A stretch of DNA of 37,581 nt from an uncultured Clostridia bacterium (GCA_946646305.1 CAMPCO010000003.1:1-37581), one strand, 5' to 3'; counted from the first letter of the stretch, positions 21,169 to 29,764 are shown. Program-made: numbers and translations. The notes: generated from the letters alone by a model not told the origin.

Positions 21169-23067
21169 CTACTGTATTCTTCCGAAATATTTATCAAGCT
21201 GCGATTTGCTTATGGCATAAGCCACGGGTCTGCCGTGGGGACAGTACATAACATCGGGGTCGGAAAGCACCTTTTCGGCAAGGGATAACATCTCCGCCCT
21301 TTCGGTTATAAAGCCTGCTTTTATTGCCGCTTTGCAGGCAACGGTATGATAAATATCATCAATTTCCTTGGTGCTTACATCCCCGCCGAAGGTAAGGGTG
21401 GAAATCGCGCTGACCACCGCTTCGCCGACATCTAATTTATCAAGGCAGGCGGGTATTGAACGAACAATGATATTCGTTCCGCCGAAATCTTCTATTTCAA
21501 AGCCCGCGTGAGCCAGAATATCTGTATTATTTGTAGCCGCGGTGTGTTCCGCTTCGGTAAGGGTTACGCTAAACGGCACCAAAAGCGGCTGGGTTTCTAT
21601 TTTATTGTTTTTCTTAAAATCGTTATATAAAATACGCTCGTGGGCGGCATGCTTATCGATAAGATAGATCTGATTGCCTTGTTCTACTATTATGTAAACC
21701 GAGAATGCCTCGCCTATAAGCCTTACTTCTTTTTCGGGGTTGTATTCGGCGGAGATATTCTCTTCCTGTTCGTTTCTTTTATCAGTCTCGCGAGATTCTG
21801 CCGCCTCGACAACAGGCGGCTTTGAGGAAACCTCATCCTCTGTTTTTAAATCGCTGTTTTCGTTTTCTTTTTTCTCTTTATAATCTAAAACATCTTTTCT
21901 TAAAAAGAAGGGAATGTTATCCTCTTTTAAAACCGATGTTTCTCTTTTTATTTCTCTTTGTTCGGGCTTTGGCTCTTCATTTATGTTAAGCCCTGTTTGG
22001 CGGTATTTTTCTGCCGTCATCTTAAAGAAGTTATCTGTTTTCGGCTTTATGGTAATTTCCGGCCTTGTATCAAGGGTGGAAACGGCATTTTTTATGGCAT
22101 AGTAAACCGCTGTAAAAATCTTTCGCTCATCCACAAAGCGAACTTCGGTTTTTGCGGGATGAACATTTATATCCACAGTCTTTGGCGGAACGGTTACAAA
22201 AAGGACAAAAACAGGGAATTTGCCCACCATATTGCTATCCTTATAAGCCTGCTCCGCCGCGGCGGTAACGGTTTTTGAAAGGACAAGCCTGCCGTTTAAA
22301 AATACAAACTGAAAAGCGCGGGAAGCGCGGCAGTAAACCGGCTTGCAGGCAAAGCCCGAAACCGATACATAGTCACTGCTCCCGCTTACGGGAATAAGGG
22401 TGGAATGAATTTCGCGCCCTAAAACACTGTAAATTGTGTTGCTGAGTTTACCGTCCCCCGTTGTGGAAAAAACAAGCTTGCCTTCTCTTATAAATTTAAA
22501 GGAAATTTCCGGGTGAGAAAGGGCTATTCTTTCAACCACCGATTGAATGGCGGTGCCTTCGGTGGAGTCCTTTTTAAGAAACTTCATTCTGGCGGGAGTA
22601 TTGTAAAAAATATCCCTTATTATAATGGTTGTGCCATCGGGACAGCCTGTTTCTTCAAATAAAACCTCTTTGCCGCCCTCAATTATATAATGAGTGCCTG
22701 TTTCTTTATCGTGCGGCTTTGTAAACATCTCTATTTTAGCCACACCCGAAATAGCGGCAAGGGCTTCTCCGCGGAAGCCGAGCGTTTCAATGCCATCCAA
22801 ATCATCGGCGGAAGATATTTTACTTGTGGCGTGGCGCAAAAAGGCAAGCGGCACCTGGTCGTTTTCAATACCGCAACCATCATCGGCAATACGAATATAA
22901 CCCACACCGCCGTTTTTTATCTCAACGGTTATGCGGTGACTGCCGGCATCTATTGAATTTTCAACCGTTTCTTTAACAACCGATGCCGGGCGCTCTACAA
23001 CCTCGCCCGCGGCAATTAGTTCGGAAACCGATTTAGGTAAAAGATTTATAACAGGCACTGCATTCAC
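21169..23067 (-). CDS. mutL: DNA mismatch repair protein MutL
   Basis: This 632-residue protein has a complete GHKL ATPase domain: Glu-Asn-Ser-Ile-Asp-Ala-Gly at about residues 36-42, Asp-Asp-Gly-Cys-Gly-Ile at 62-67, and Gly-Phe-Arg-Gly-Glu-Ala-Leu at 98-104. A low-complexity charged linker (about 350-450) follows, then the C-terminal dimer/endonuclease domain. That domain has Asp471-Lys-His-Ala-Ala-His-Glu-Arg, an Ala-Cys-Lys motif near residue 579 and Cys609-Pro-His-Gly-Arg-Pro, so it is of the nicking type used by bacteria without MutH. Two positions of the metal motif differ from the usual pattern: Gln to Lys at 472 and the second Glu to Asn at 482. It acts with MutS, encoded 24 bp upstream. 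Confidence 0.95.
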   Translation of the reverse strand: MNAVPVINLLPKSVSELIAAGEVVERPASVVKETVENSIDAGSHRITVEIKNGGVGYIRIADDGCGIENDQVPLAFLRHATSKISSADDLDGIETLGFRGEALAAISGVAKIEMFTKPHDKETGTHYIIEGGKEVLFEETGCPDGTTIIIRDIFYNTPARMKFLKKDSTEGTAIQSVVERIALSHPEISFKFIREGKLVFSTTGDGKLSNTIYSVLGREIHSTLIPVSGSSDYVSVSGFACKPVYCRASRAFQFVFLNGRLVLSKTVTAAAEQAYKDSNMVGKFPVFVLFVTVPPKTVDINVHPAKTEVRFVDERKIFTAVYYAIKNAVSTLDTRPEITIKPKTDNFFKMTAEKYRQTGLNINEEPKPEQREIKRETSVLKEDNIPFFLRKDVLDYKEKKENENSDLKTEDEVSSKPPVVEAAESRETDKRNEQEENISAEYNPEKEVRLIGEAFSVYIIVEQGNQIYLIDKHAAHERILYNDFKKNNKIETQPLLVPFSVTLTEAEHTAATNNTDILAHAGFEIEDFGGTNIIVRSIPACLDKLDVGEAVVSAISTLTFGGDVSTKEIDDIYHTVACKAAIKAGFITERAEMLSLAEKVLSDPDVMYCPHGRPVAYAISKSQLDKYFGRIQ

Positions 23068-23091
23068 CGTCCTTTTTTTGGAATTTGTTTT

Positions 23092-25686
23092 TTAAATTGA
23101 TTTTGCTTTGTTTACGATGTCAAAAAGCACACTCATCGCTTCTATGGGGGTAAGGGTGTTGACATCTAAATTTTTAAGTGTTGACAGAATATCCACCGCG
23201 CCCTGCATTTCAAGGGGAAGCTGACTGTCAGACGCGGCAACCGTTTTATAGGTTACAACACCTTCGGAAAGTATTTTTTTGAGTATCTGTTTTGCGCGGT
23301 CGGTAACTGCTTTTGGTATTCCGCCGAGCTTTGCAACCTCTATACCATAACTTTCATCCGCGCCGCCCGGAACAATGCGCCTAAGGAATATAATATCATC
23401 CCCGCGCTTTTTGGCGGCTATATTATAGTTTTTAACGCCGGAAATTTCGTTTTCCATAGCGGTTAATTCGTGATAATGGGTGGCAAAAAGCGCTTTTGCG
23501 CCGAGGGTTTTCTTATCGGCAACATATTCAAGCACCGCTCTTGCAATCGCCATACCGTCAAAGGTGGAAGTGCCTCTGCCTATTTCATCGAGAATAAGCA
23601 GGCTGTGTTTTGTGGCGCTCTTAAGAATATCCGCAACCTCGCTCATCTCTACCATAAATGTAGATTTTCCGCTTGCAAGGTCATCCGATGCGCCAACGCG
23701 GGTGTAAACCCCGTCAACTATACCGATTTGCGCCATTTTAGCGGGAACAAAGGAGCCGATTTGCGCCATAATGGTTATAAGGGCAACCTGGCGCATATAG
23801 GTCGATTTACCCGCCATATTCGGCCCTGTTATGATAGCGCAACGGTTATCATTCATATCAAGCAGGGTATCATTCTGAACAAAGGGCGAGTTTATCATCT
23901 GCTCAACAACAGGATGTCTGCCGTCCTTTATGCTTATAACCCCGCTTGTGTTTACAACCGGGCGGCAGTAATCGTTTTCTGTCGCGGTTTGCGCAAAGGA
24001 GCACATAACATCAAGCCTTGCAATGGCTCCCGCCGTGCGCTTAAAGGACTCGCCGTAAGCCGAAACCTTTTCCCTTATAGCGGAAAACATTTCCTGTTCA
24101 AGAGCCAAAGCCCTGTCCTTAGCGGTTAAAACACGGGTTTCAAGCTGCTTTAATTCTTCGGTTATAAACCTTTCGCAGTTTGTAAGGGTTTGTTTTCTTA
24201 TGTAGTCTTCGGGAACCTTGTCAAGGAATGAATTTGTAACCTCTATGTAATAGCCGAAAACCTTATTAAATCTTACGCGCAGATTTTTAATGCCGCTGCG
24301 CTCGCGCTCTCTCGCTTCAATATCGGCAAGATAGGTGGTGCCGCTTTGCATATCACGGCGCAGGGTATCTATTTCCTCGCTATACCCCTCTTTTATGATG
24401 TTGCCCTCTCTAAGCAGGAAGGGCGCATCGGGGTTTATTGAGTCATCAATCAGTTTTACTATTTCATCGGCGGTATCTATATCTGCATAAATCTGCTTTA
24501 TCATTCGGCAGTTTGCCGTGGCAAGCAGTTGTTTTATATAGGGGAATTTATGTGCCGTTTCCGCAAGGCTTAAAAGGTCGCGGGCATTGGCGGTACCGTA
24601 AATCACCTTGGTGATTATTCTTTCAATATCCCGAATTCCCGTAAGATATTCCTGCGCTTCCTGGCGGAGCATCGGCAGTTCGCAAAGCTCTTCAACCGCG
24701 TTTTGCCTTGCAAGAATATCATTTACCGATAAAAGCGGCTCGGTTATATAGCTTGAAAGCAAGCGCCTGCCCATCGCGGTGCGGGTTTTATCAAGCACCC
24801 ATAAAAGAGTGCCCCTTTTACTGCCCGAGCGCATGGTTTGGCAAAGTTCAAGGTTTCTTATTGCGGTGCTGTCCAGCCGCATAAATTGCGACTGGGTGTA
24901 AACAGATAGTTTATTAACCGTAACTTTTGCGCCTTTGCCGTTTTCGGTTAAATAATCGGTAAGGGCGCAAACGGCGGCGGAAATGCAGGAGTCCGCCGAA
25001 AAGCCTAATTCGTTTATGGCTTTAACGCCGAAATTGCGGCAAACAAGCTCACCCTGAACCGCTTTATCAAAGCAGACCTTGTCCCTTTCGGTTTTGGCGG
25101 TTGACTGAAGAGAATTTATAAACTGCTTAATGCTTTCTTCCTTAAAATCTTCGGGATAGATAATCTCGGTGGGAGAAAAGCGCGAGATTTCATCGCAGGC
25201 GCGAATTGCCGCGTTATCACCGCTAACCTCGGTTGCGTGGCACTGGCCGGTTGAAGCATCGGCAAAAACAAGACCTATAGAGCCATCCTTTTCATAAACG
25301 GCGGCAAGATAGTTGTTTCTGCCCTCATCAAGCATATCGCCCTCAACAACGGTGCCGGGGGTGATAACCCTGATAACATCGCGTTTAACAAGGCCTTTTG
25401 CCTTGGCGGGGTCCTCGGTTTGCTCGCATATCGCAACCTTATGGCCTGCCGCAACAAGGCGGGCAATATAACTTTCACAGCTGTGATACGGCACGCCGCA
25501 CATCGGGGCGCGCTCTTCAAGGCCGCAATCTTTGCCGGTGAGCGTAAGGCTTAATTCCTCGCTGGCAAGGCGTGCGTCCTCAAAAAACATTTCATAAAAA
25601 TCGCCAAGGCGGAAGAAAAGGATACTGTCTTTATTCTGCTCCTTTATCTCCATATATTGGCGCATCATCGGTGAAAGTTCGGCCAT
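23092..25686 (-). CDS. mutS: DNA mismatch repair protein MutS
   Basis: This 864-residue protein has the mismatch-wedge motif Phe30-Tyr-Glu32 in the N-terminal domain. The connector and lever/clamp regions lie in the middle, and the ABC-type ATPase at the end has Walker A Gly-Pro-Asn-Met-Ala-Gly-Lys-Ser-Thr at 621-629. Asp-Asp-Leu-Ala-Ser-Gly-Lys-Ser-Thr-Phe follows, then Walker B Leu-Leu-Ile-Leu-Asp-Glu-Ile-Gly-Arg-Gly-Thr and Ala-Thr-His-Tyr-His-Glu. It recognises mispairs and small loops, then recruits MutL. The C-terminal tail has the helix-turn-helix but no clear beta-clamp motif that I can point to. Length is normal; nothing suggests damage, so mismatch repair should be functional. Confidence 0.97.
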   Translation of the reverse strand: MAELSPMMRQYMEIKEQNKDSILFFRLGDFYEMFFEDARLASEELSLTLTGKDCGLEERAPMCGVPYHSCESYIARLVAAGHKVAICEQTEDPAKAKGLVKRDVIRVITPGTVVEGDMLDEGRNNYLAAVYEKDGSIGLVFADASTGQCHATEVSGDNAAIRACDEISRFSPTEIIYPEDFKEESIKQFINSLQSTAKTERDKVCFDKAVQGELVCRNFGVKAINELGFSADSCISAAVCALTDYLTENGKGAKVTVNKLSVYTQSQFMRLDSTAIRNLELCQTMRSGSKRGTLLWVLDKTRTAMGRRLLSSYITEPLLSVNDILARQNAVEELCELPMLRQEAQEYLTGIRDIERIITKVIYGTANARDLLSLAETAHKFPYIKQLLATANCRMIKQIYADIDTADEIVKLIDDSINPDAPFLLREGNIIKEGYSEEIDTLRRDMQSGTTYLADIEARERERSGIKNLRVRFNKVFGYYIEVTNSFLDKVPEDYIRKQTLTNCERFITEELKQLETRVLTAKDRALALEQEMFSAIREKVSAYGESFKRTAGAIARLDVMCSFAQTATENDYCRPVVNTSGVISIKDGRHPVVEQMINSPFVQNDTLLDMNDNRCAIITGPNMAGKSTYMRQVALITIMAQIGSFVPAKMAQIGIVDGVYTRVGASDDLASGKSTFMVEMSEVADILKSATKHSLLILDEIGRGTSTFDGMAIARAVLEYVADKKTLGAKALFATHYHELTAMENEISGVKNYNIAAKKRGDDIIFLRRIVPGGADESYGIEVAKLGGIPKAVTDRAKQILKKILSEGVVTYKTVAASDSQLPLEMQGAVDILSTLKNLDVNTLTPIEAMSVLFDIVNKAKSI

Positions 25687-25717
25687 CGGATAAATCCCCT
25701 TTTAAATAGTTTAAAAA

Positions 25718-26116
25718 TCAGTGGCAGCCGCCGCAGGTAGAACATTCGCCGCCGCAATCATGAACAAGCGGCTCACAGGTTGTAGGGTCAGCCCCGTCAA
25801 CACACTGCATAATAACACTGTTTACATCGTTGAGCATACTGTCAACATCTGTTTTTGCGGCATTGTATTCAACCATGGTAGCGCTGGACATAATTTCGCC
25901 GTAAACATCGCGAAGTTTTTTCCTCAGCTCGTCCGCCTTTTCGTTTTCTTCGGGGGAAAGGCGCTCAATATTCATACGAACGGTGTTGAATTCGCCTATC
26001 TTTTCCTGAAGAGCGGTGTCGTTATCATTAGCAAGGCGGGCCTTTGCAAAGCGGATAAATCTTTCATCCTGCTGAATGGCTTCGCCGAGTTTTCTTGTCG
26101 CTTCTAAAATAGTCAT
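25718..26116 (-). CDS. ricA: RicA (YmcA)/YlbF-family protein with Cys-rich tail
   Basis: This 132-residue helical protein of the YlbF/YmcA family has an alpha-helical body with Leu-Gly-Glu-Ala-Ile-Gln-Gln-Asp-Glu-Arg-Phe and later Asp-Val-Asn-Ser-Val-Ile-Met-Gln. Its tail holds six cysteines at 105, 114, 121, 125, 128 and 131 (Cys-Gly-Gly-Glu-Cys-Ser-Thr-Cys-Gly-Gly-Cys-His). In Bacillus, RicA, RicF and RicT form the Y-complex, which carries [4Fe-4S] clusters and supports RNase Y-dependent RNA maturation, competence and sporulation. Position between miaB and mutS is that of ymcA in Bacillus, so I call it RicA rather than RicF. ricT lies at 34444-35307; no separate ylbF is seen in the window. 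Confidence 0.8.
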   Translation of the reverse strand: MTILEATRKLGEAIQQDERFIRFAKARLANDNDTALQEKIGEFNTVRMNIERLSPEENEKADELRKKLRDVYGEIMSSATMVEYNAAKTDVDSMLNDVNSVIMQCVDGADPTTCEPLVHDCGGECSTCGGCH

Positions 26117-26131
26117 TTTTGTTTCCTCACT

Positions 26132-27532
26132 TTATTCTGTTATTTCACCTTTAAGACCGTGGTCATAAGAGGTTATTTTTACATTTTTAAAACTACCGAT
26201 AAAATCCTTTTCGCCCGCAAAGCTTATCTGCGCCATATTGGAAGCCTTGCCCGAAAGAATACCATCATCGTATTCCTCGCAAAGCACCCTTACCGTTTTG
26301 CCGATGTTTTCTTCTTCTTTTTCCTTTTGTATTTTATCCTGAACGGCAAGAAGCTCCGAAAACCATCTGCCCTTTTCTTCGCGGGTTACGGGGTCGGGCA
26401 TTTCTGCGGCGGGCGTGCCTTTTCGCGGCGAATAGATAAATGTGAAAAGGGAGGAATATCTCACCTTTTTCACAAGCTCTATTGTTTGCTTAAAGTCCTC
26501 ATAAGTTTCGCCCGGGAAACCGACAATTATATCGCTTGTAAAGGTTATATCGGGCATAAGGCTTCGCGCCTTTTCTATAAGGGATAAATATTTTTCCGCA
26601 GTGTAGCGGCGGTTCATTATTTTAAGTATTCGGTCACTGCCCGCCTGAACGGGAAGATGCAAATGCCGCTCAACCTTTTTTGAGTCGCGCATGGCAAGGA
26701 GCAGTTCTTCGGTGCAGTCCTTCGGGTGGGAGGTCATAAACCTTATTCTGAAATCGCCCGGTATATCGTTTACCATACGAAGCAGTTTCGCAAAGTTTAT
26801 ATCTTCATCAAGGCCCTTGCCGTAGGAATTAACATTCTGCCCCAAAAGCATTATTTCCTTATAGCCCGAATTTACCATATCGGTAACTTCTTTTATAATC
26901 TCCTGCGGTTTTCTCGACCTTTCTCTGCCCCTTACATAGGGTACTATACAGTAGGTGCAAAAATTGTCGCAACCGTACATAACCGGCACAAAGCCTTTAA
27001 AAACATCATCGCGGTTAACGGGAATTCCCTCGATAACGGGGTCGTTGTTTAATTCATTTTCAAAAATGCGCTTTGTACCCGTAAGTTTTTTGTAAACAAA
27101 TTCGGGCAGGCGGTGGGTTACCCCTGTGCCGAAAACCATATCGACATAAGGGTAGCTTTCTTTAAATCGGCGGCTTACATGCTCCTGCTGAGCCATACAA
27201 CCGCAAACGGCGATTATCATACCTTTTCTCTGCCGCTTGTATTTCTTAACGGCGCCTACATTGCCGAAAACCCTGTCCTCGGCATGTTCTCTTACAGCGC
27301 AGGTGTTAAAAATAATAAAGTCCGCTTTCGATAAATCTTCGGTAAATTCATAGCCCATAAGCGACAGCATTCCGCGAATTCGTTGCGAGTCGCTTACATT
27401 CTGCTGGCAGCCGAAGGTTACCACCGCGGCAAGCGGGGTTTCGCTTTTGGTTTCGCGCAGAATATTATAAACCCTTGCGGCATAAGCCTTTTGCTCGGGC
27501 GAGTATTCATTTGAAGAAAAATCGTACTGCAT
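26132..27532 (-). CDS. miaB: tRNA-2-methylthio-N6-dimethylallyladenosine synthase
   Basis: This 466-residue radical-SAM methylthiotransferase has the N-terminal UPF0004 cysteines Cys42 (Gly-Cys-Gln-Gln-Asn), Cys78 (Asn-Thr-Cys-Ala-Val-Arg) and Cys112 (Gly-Cys-Met-Ala-Gln) for one cluster. The radical-SAM triad is Cys188, Cys192 and Cys195 (Gly-Cys-Asp-Asn-Phe-Cys-Thr-Tyr-Cys), and a TRAM domain lies at the end. The motif Gly-Cys-Gln-Gln-Asn separates MiaB from RimO and MtaB. It methylthiolates A37 after MiaA. The N-terminal 30 residues before the core are a common clostridial extension. It heads the long minus-strand array, with its promoter at 27567-27595. Confidence 0.96.
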   Translation of the reverse strand: MQYDFSSNEYSPEQKAYAARVYNILRETKSETPLAAVVTFGCQQNVSDSQRIRGMLSLMGYEFTEDLSKADFIIFNTCAVREHAEDRVFGNVGAVKKYKRQRKGMIIAVCGCMAQQEHVSRRFKESYPYVDMVFGTGVTHRLPEFVYKKLTGTKRIFENELNNDPVIEGIPVNRDDVFKGFVPVMYGCDNFCTYCIVPYVRGRERSRKPQEIIKEVTDMVNSGYKEIMLLGQNVNSYGKGLDEDINFAKLLRMVNDIPGDFRIRFMTSHPKDCTEELLLAMRDSKKVERHLHLPVQAGSDRILKIMNRRYTAEKYLSLIEKARSLMPDITFTSDIIVGFPGETYEDFKQTIELVKKVRYSSLFTFIYSPRKGTPAAEMPDPVTREEKGRWFSELLAVQDKIQKEKEEENIGKTVRVLCEEYDDGILSGKASNMAQISFAGEKDFIGSFKNVKITSYDHGLKGEITE

Positions 27533-27566
27533 TTTACATCCCTTTTTTATATAGTGGCACTCCTAC

Positions 27567-27595
27567 ATTATACAACCAAAAAGAGGTTTTAGCAA
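27567..27595 (-). promoter_or_regulatory. Promoter of the miaB-to-transketolase array
   Basis: On the minus strand TTGCTA (27590-27595) and TATAAT (27567-27572), spacer 17 bp, about 30 nt upstream of the miaB start codon. No other promoter is as good within the following gene gaps, which are all under 32 bp. Confidence 0.75.
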
Positions 27596-27653
27596 GTGAT
27601 TATAAAATATAAATAAAACAAATTATTTTTTATATAAAAAAGTTTATTTTCTC

Positions 27654-27682
27654 TTGAAAAATCAAAGTCCTACTGCTATACT
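27654..27682 (+). promoter_or_regulatory. Promoter of the DUF1846 gene
   Basis: TTGAAA (27654-27659) and TATACT (27677-27682), spacer 17 bp, then a TGGAGGAG ribosome-binding site before ATG at 27713. The A+T-rich stretch 27600-27650 between the divergent promoters shows no clear operator. Confidence 0.7.
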
Positions 27683-27712
27683 CAATTATGATAATAATGG
27701 AGGAGTATTTTT

Positions 27713-29197
27713 ATGAAGATTGGATTTGATAACGACGAATACATAAGAAGGCAGTCACAAAACATTCGCGAGCGCATTGCCAAGTTCGGCGATAAGCTTT
27801 ATATGGAATTTGGCGGCAAGATTTTTGATGACGCGCACGCTTCCCGCGTGTTGCCGGGTTTTCTGCCCGATTCAAAGGTAAGAATGCTTTTGGAGCTTAA
27901 AGATGAGGCGGAAATCATTGTTGCAATAAACGAAGATGCCATCGAAAAGAACAAGCAGCGCGGCGATCTCGGTATCACCTATGACCTTGAAACCCTGCGC
28001 CTTATTGATGCGCTCAGAGGCATCGGCCTTTATGTGGGCAGTGTTGTAATAACCCGCTTTACGGGACAACCCCTGGCGCTCAGCTTTGAAAAGCGCTTAA
28101 AGGCTCTTGGCGTGCCGGTTTACAGGCATTATCCGATACCCGACTACCCCTCCAATATTCCGCTTATAGTAAGTGATGAGGGCTTTGGCAAAAACGATTA
28201 TATAAAGACCGAAAGAAAGCTTGTTGTTGTAACCGCTCCGGGTCCCGGTTGCGGAAAAATGGCGACCTGCCTTTCCCAGCTTTATCACGAGCAGAAGCAC
28301 GGTGTTAAAGCGGGCTATGCCAAGTTTGAAACCTTCCCGGTTTGGAGTCTGCCGCTTAAGCACCCGGTAAATGTGGCTTATGAAGCGGCAACCGCCGATC
28401 TTAACGATGTTAATATGATCGACCCGTTCCACCTTGAAGCCTATGGCAAAACCGCCATCAACTACAACCGCGATATTGAAATATTCCCCGTTGTTAAAAC
28501 AATGCTTGAACGCATTTTGGGCGAATGCCCCTATAAAAGCCCCACCGATATGGGCGTTAATATGGTCGGCTTTGCCATCAGTGATGATGAAACGGTTAAA
28601 GCCGCGGCGAAGCAGGAAATTCTGCGCAGATATTATTCGGCGCTTTGCAGTGTAAGGCAGGGGCTGGGCGATGCTAACGAGGTTGCCAAAATAGAACTGC
28701 TTTTAAATCAGTGTTCAATTTCGGTAGACGACCGCCCGACTGTAAAAGCGGCGCTCCAAAAGGCGGAAGCCACCGGCGCCCCCGCAACGGCGATAGAACT
28801 TGATGACGGCACAATCATAACAGGCAAAACCTCGGCGCTGCTGGGTGCCAGCTCTTCAATGCTTTTGAATGTTTTAAAGGTTCTCGCGGGCATTCCCGAT
28901 GATATTCAGCTTTTGTCCCCCACCATAATAGAACCTATTCAGCAGATGAAGGTAGGCGTTCTCGGCAACCACAACCCGCGCCTTCACACCGATGAGGTGC
29001 TCATAGCCCTTTCCATCTGCGCCGCCACAAGCGGCACCGCAAAAAAGGCGCTTGAACAACTTGAAAAGCTTAAAGGTCTTGAAGGCCATTCAAGTGTTAT
29101 TCTTTCCCGCGTTGATGAGCAGACCTTTAAAAAGCTCGGCGTTAATATGACCTGCGAGCCTAAATATCAAACCAAAAAACTTTATCACGCAAACTGA
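27713..29197 (+). CDS. DUF1846 family protein of unknown function
   Basis: This 494-residue soluble protein belongs to a conserved family found widely in Bacillota and known only as DUF1846. The N-terminal part (Phe-Gly-Gly-Lys-Ile-Phe-Asp-Asp, then Arg-Val-Leu-Pro-Gly-Phe) and a P-loop-like segment near residue 175 (Ala-Pro-Gly-Pro-Gly-Cys-Gly-Lys-Met-Ala-Thr) suggest nucleotide or phosphate binding. Later parts contain Val-Asn-Met-Val-Gly-Phe and Asn-His-Asn-Pro-Arg-Leu-His-Thr-Asp-Glu. I know of no assigned reaction. It is transcribed alone from a good promoter and closed by two terminators in tandem. Codon use is strongly biased, suggesting good expression. Confidence 0.88.
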   Translation: MKIGFDNDEYIRRQSQNIRERIAKFGDKLYMEFGGKIFDDAHASRVLPGFLPDSKVRMLLELKDEAEIIVAINEDAIEKNKQRGDLGITYDLETLRLIDALRGIGLYVGSVVITRFTGQPLALSFEKRLKALGVPVYRHYPIPDYPSNIPLIVSDEGFGKNDYIKTERKLVVVTAPGPGCGKMATCLSQLYHEQKHGVKAGYAKFETFPVWSLPLKHPVNVAYEAATADLNDVNMIDPFHLEAYGKTAINYNRDIEIFPVVKTMLERILGECPYKSPTDMGVNMVGFAISDDETVKAAAKQEILRRYYSALCSVRQGLGDANEVAKIELLLNQCSISVDDRPTVKAALQKAEATGAPATAIELDDGTIITGKTSALLGASSSMLLNVLKVLAGIPDDIQLLSPTIIEPIQQMKVGVLGNHNPRLHTDEVLIALSICAATSGTAKKALEQLEKLKGLEGHSSVILSRVDEQTFKKLGVNMTCEPKYQTKKLYHAN

Positions 29198-29227
29198 TTA
29201 CATTTTAAAGCAATAATAGAAAACAAT

Positions 29228-29265
29228 AAAAACCTTCTCGGAATAAACCGAAGAAGGTTTTTATT
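29228..29265 (+). terminator. First terminator after DUF1846 gene
   Basis: AAAAACCTTCT (29228-29238) pairs with the AGAAGGTTTTT arm ending near 29262. An inner CGG/CCG continues the stem past a one-base bulge, with T-rich sequence after it. Confidence 0.8.
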
Positions 29266-29268
29266 TTT

Positions 29269-29304
29269 ATAAAAGCAGAAAACTATCTGTTCTCTGCTTT
29301 TTTT
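29269..29304. terminator. Second, tandem hairpin terminator
   Basis: AAAAGCAG (29271-29278) and CTGCTTTT (29294-29301), followed by a T run. A/T runs on both sides mean it may also end the convergent 105-residue gene. Confidence 0.6.
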
Positions 29305-29358
29305 AAATCTTAAAGTATAAATATCCGGAAAATATATGCCGCAATATTTTGCAGGAAT

Positions 29359-29676
29359 TTATAAATCAAAGCTTTTAATCTCTTTACCGGTACCCATAAT
29401 AACAAATTCCGGCATGCTGATAATTCTGCCGTCTGATTTCAGAACAACACAAGGCGTATGCCCTATGCCGCCCACATATAAATCATCAGAGTGACTGCCG
29501 AAAACATACCCGTTTTCGTACTCTGTGCAACAATCAAGATTAGGTTTAAATTCTTTTGCTTTTTTAAGGGCTTCATTATAAGAAATTCGGTCGTCACCCG
29601 CTTCGAATATTTTTCTTACCTCTTCAGGAAAATAACTTTCCGGCTCTTGATACTTTATTTTGCCGCTTTTTTTCAT
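29359..29676 (-). CDS. 105-residue hypothetical protein, weakly Imm35/YrhB-like
   Basis: This small, soluble protein starts Met-Lys-Lys-Ser-Gly-Lys and has a helix with Tyr-Asn-Glu-Ala-Leu-Lys-Lys-Ala. After a Cys-Cys-Thr-Glu-Tyr segment comes a beta-rich half: Gly-Tyr-Val-Phe-Gly-Ser-His, Gly-His-Thr-Pro-Cys-Val-Val-Leu, Ser-Asp-Gly-Arg-Ile-Ile. The order of an aromatic strand, a Gly-x-x-Pro turn and a strand reading Val-x-Lys-x-Asp-Gly recalls the YrhB/Imm35 immunity family, but the match is by eye only and could be wrong. Support as a gene: AAAGGTGG site 10 nt before ATG, isolation between terminators and sensible codon use. No toxin gene adjoins. No convincing promoter was found; an AAAGT-N4-ACTTT palindrome sits upstream at 29731-29744. 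Confidence 0.6.
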   Translation of the reverse strand: MKKSGKIKYQEPESYFPEEVRKIFEAGDDRISYNEALKKAKEFKPNLDCCTEYENGYVFGSHSDDLYVGGIGHTPCVVLKSDGRIISMPEFVIMGTGKEIKSFDL

Positions 29677-29764
29677 AATAATACCACCTTTTATTTTGTT
29701 GTGATATTATTATCCCAAAACCCCTGACCAAAAGTTCGGACTTTGAACCTTTTTCACCGTTATA

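Noticed and set aside
23470-24129. Open frame of about 219 codons on the plus strand inside mutS
   Set aside because: Antisense shadow of mutS, with low-likelihood composition and no ribosome-binding site.
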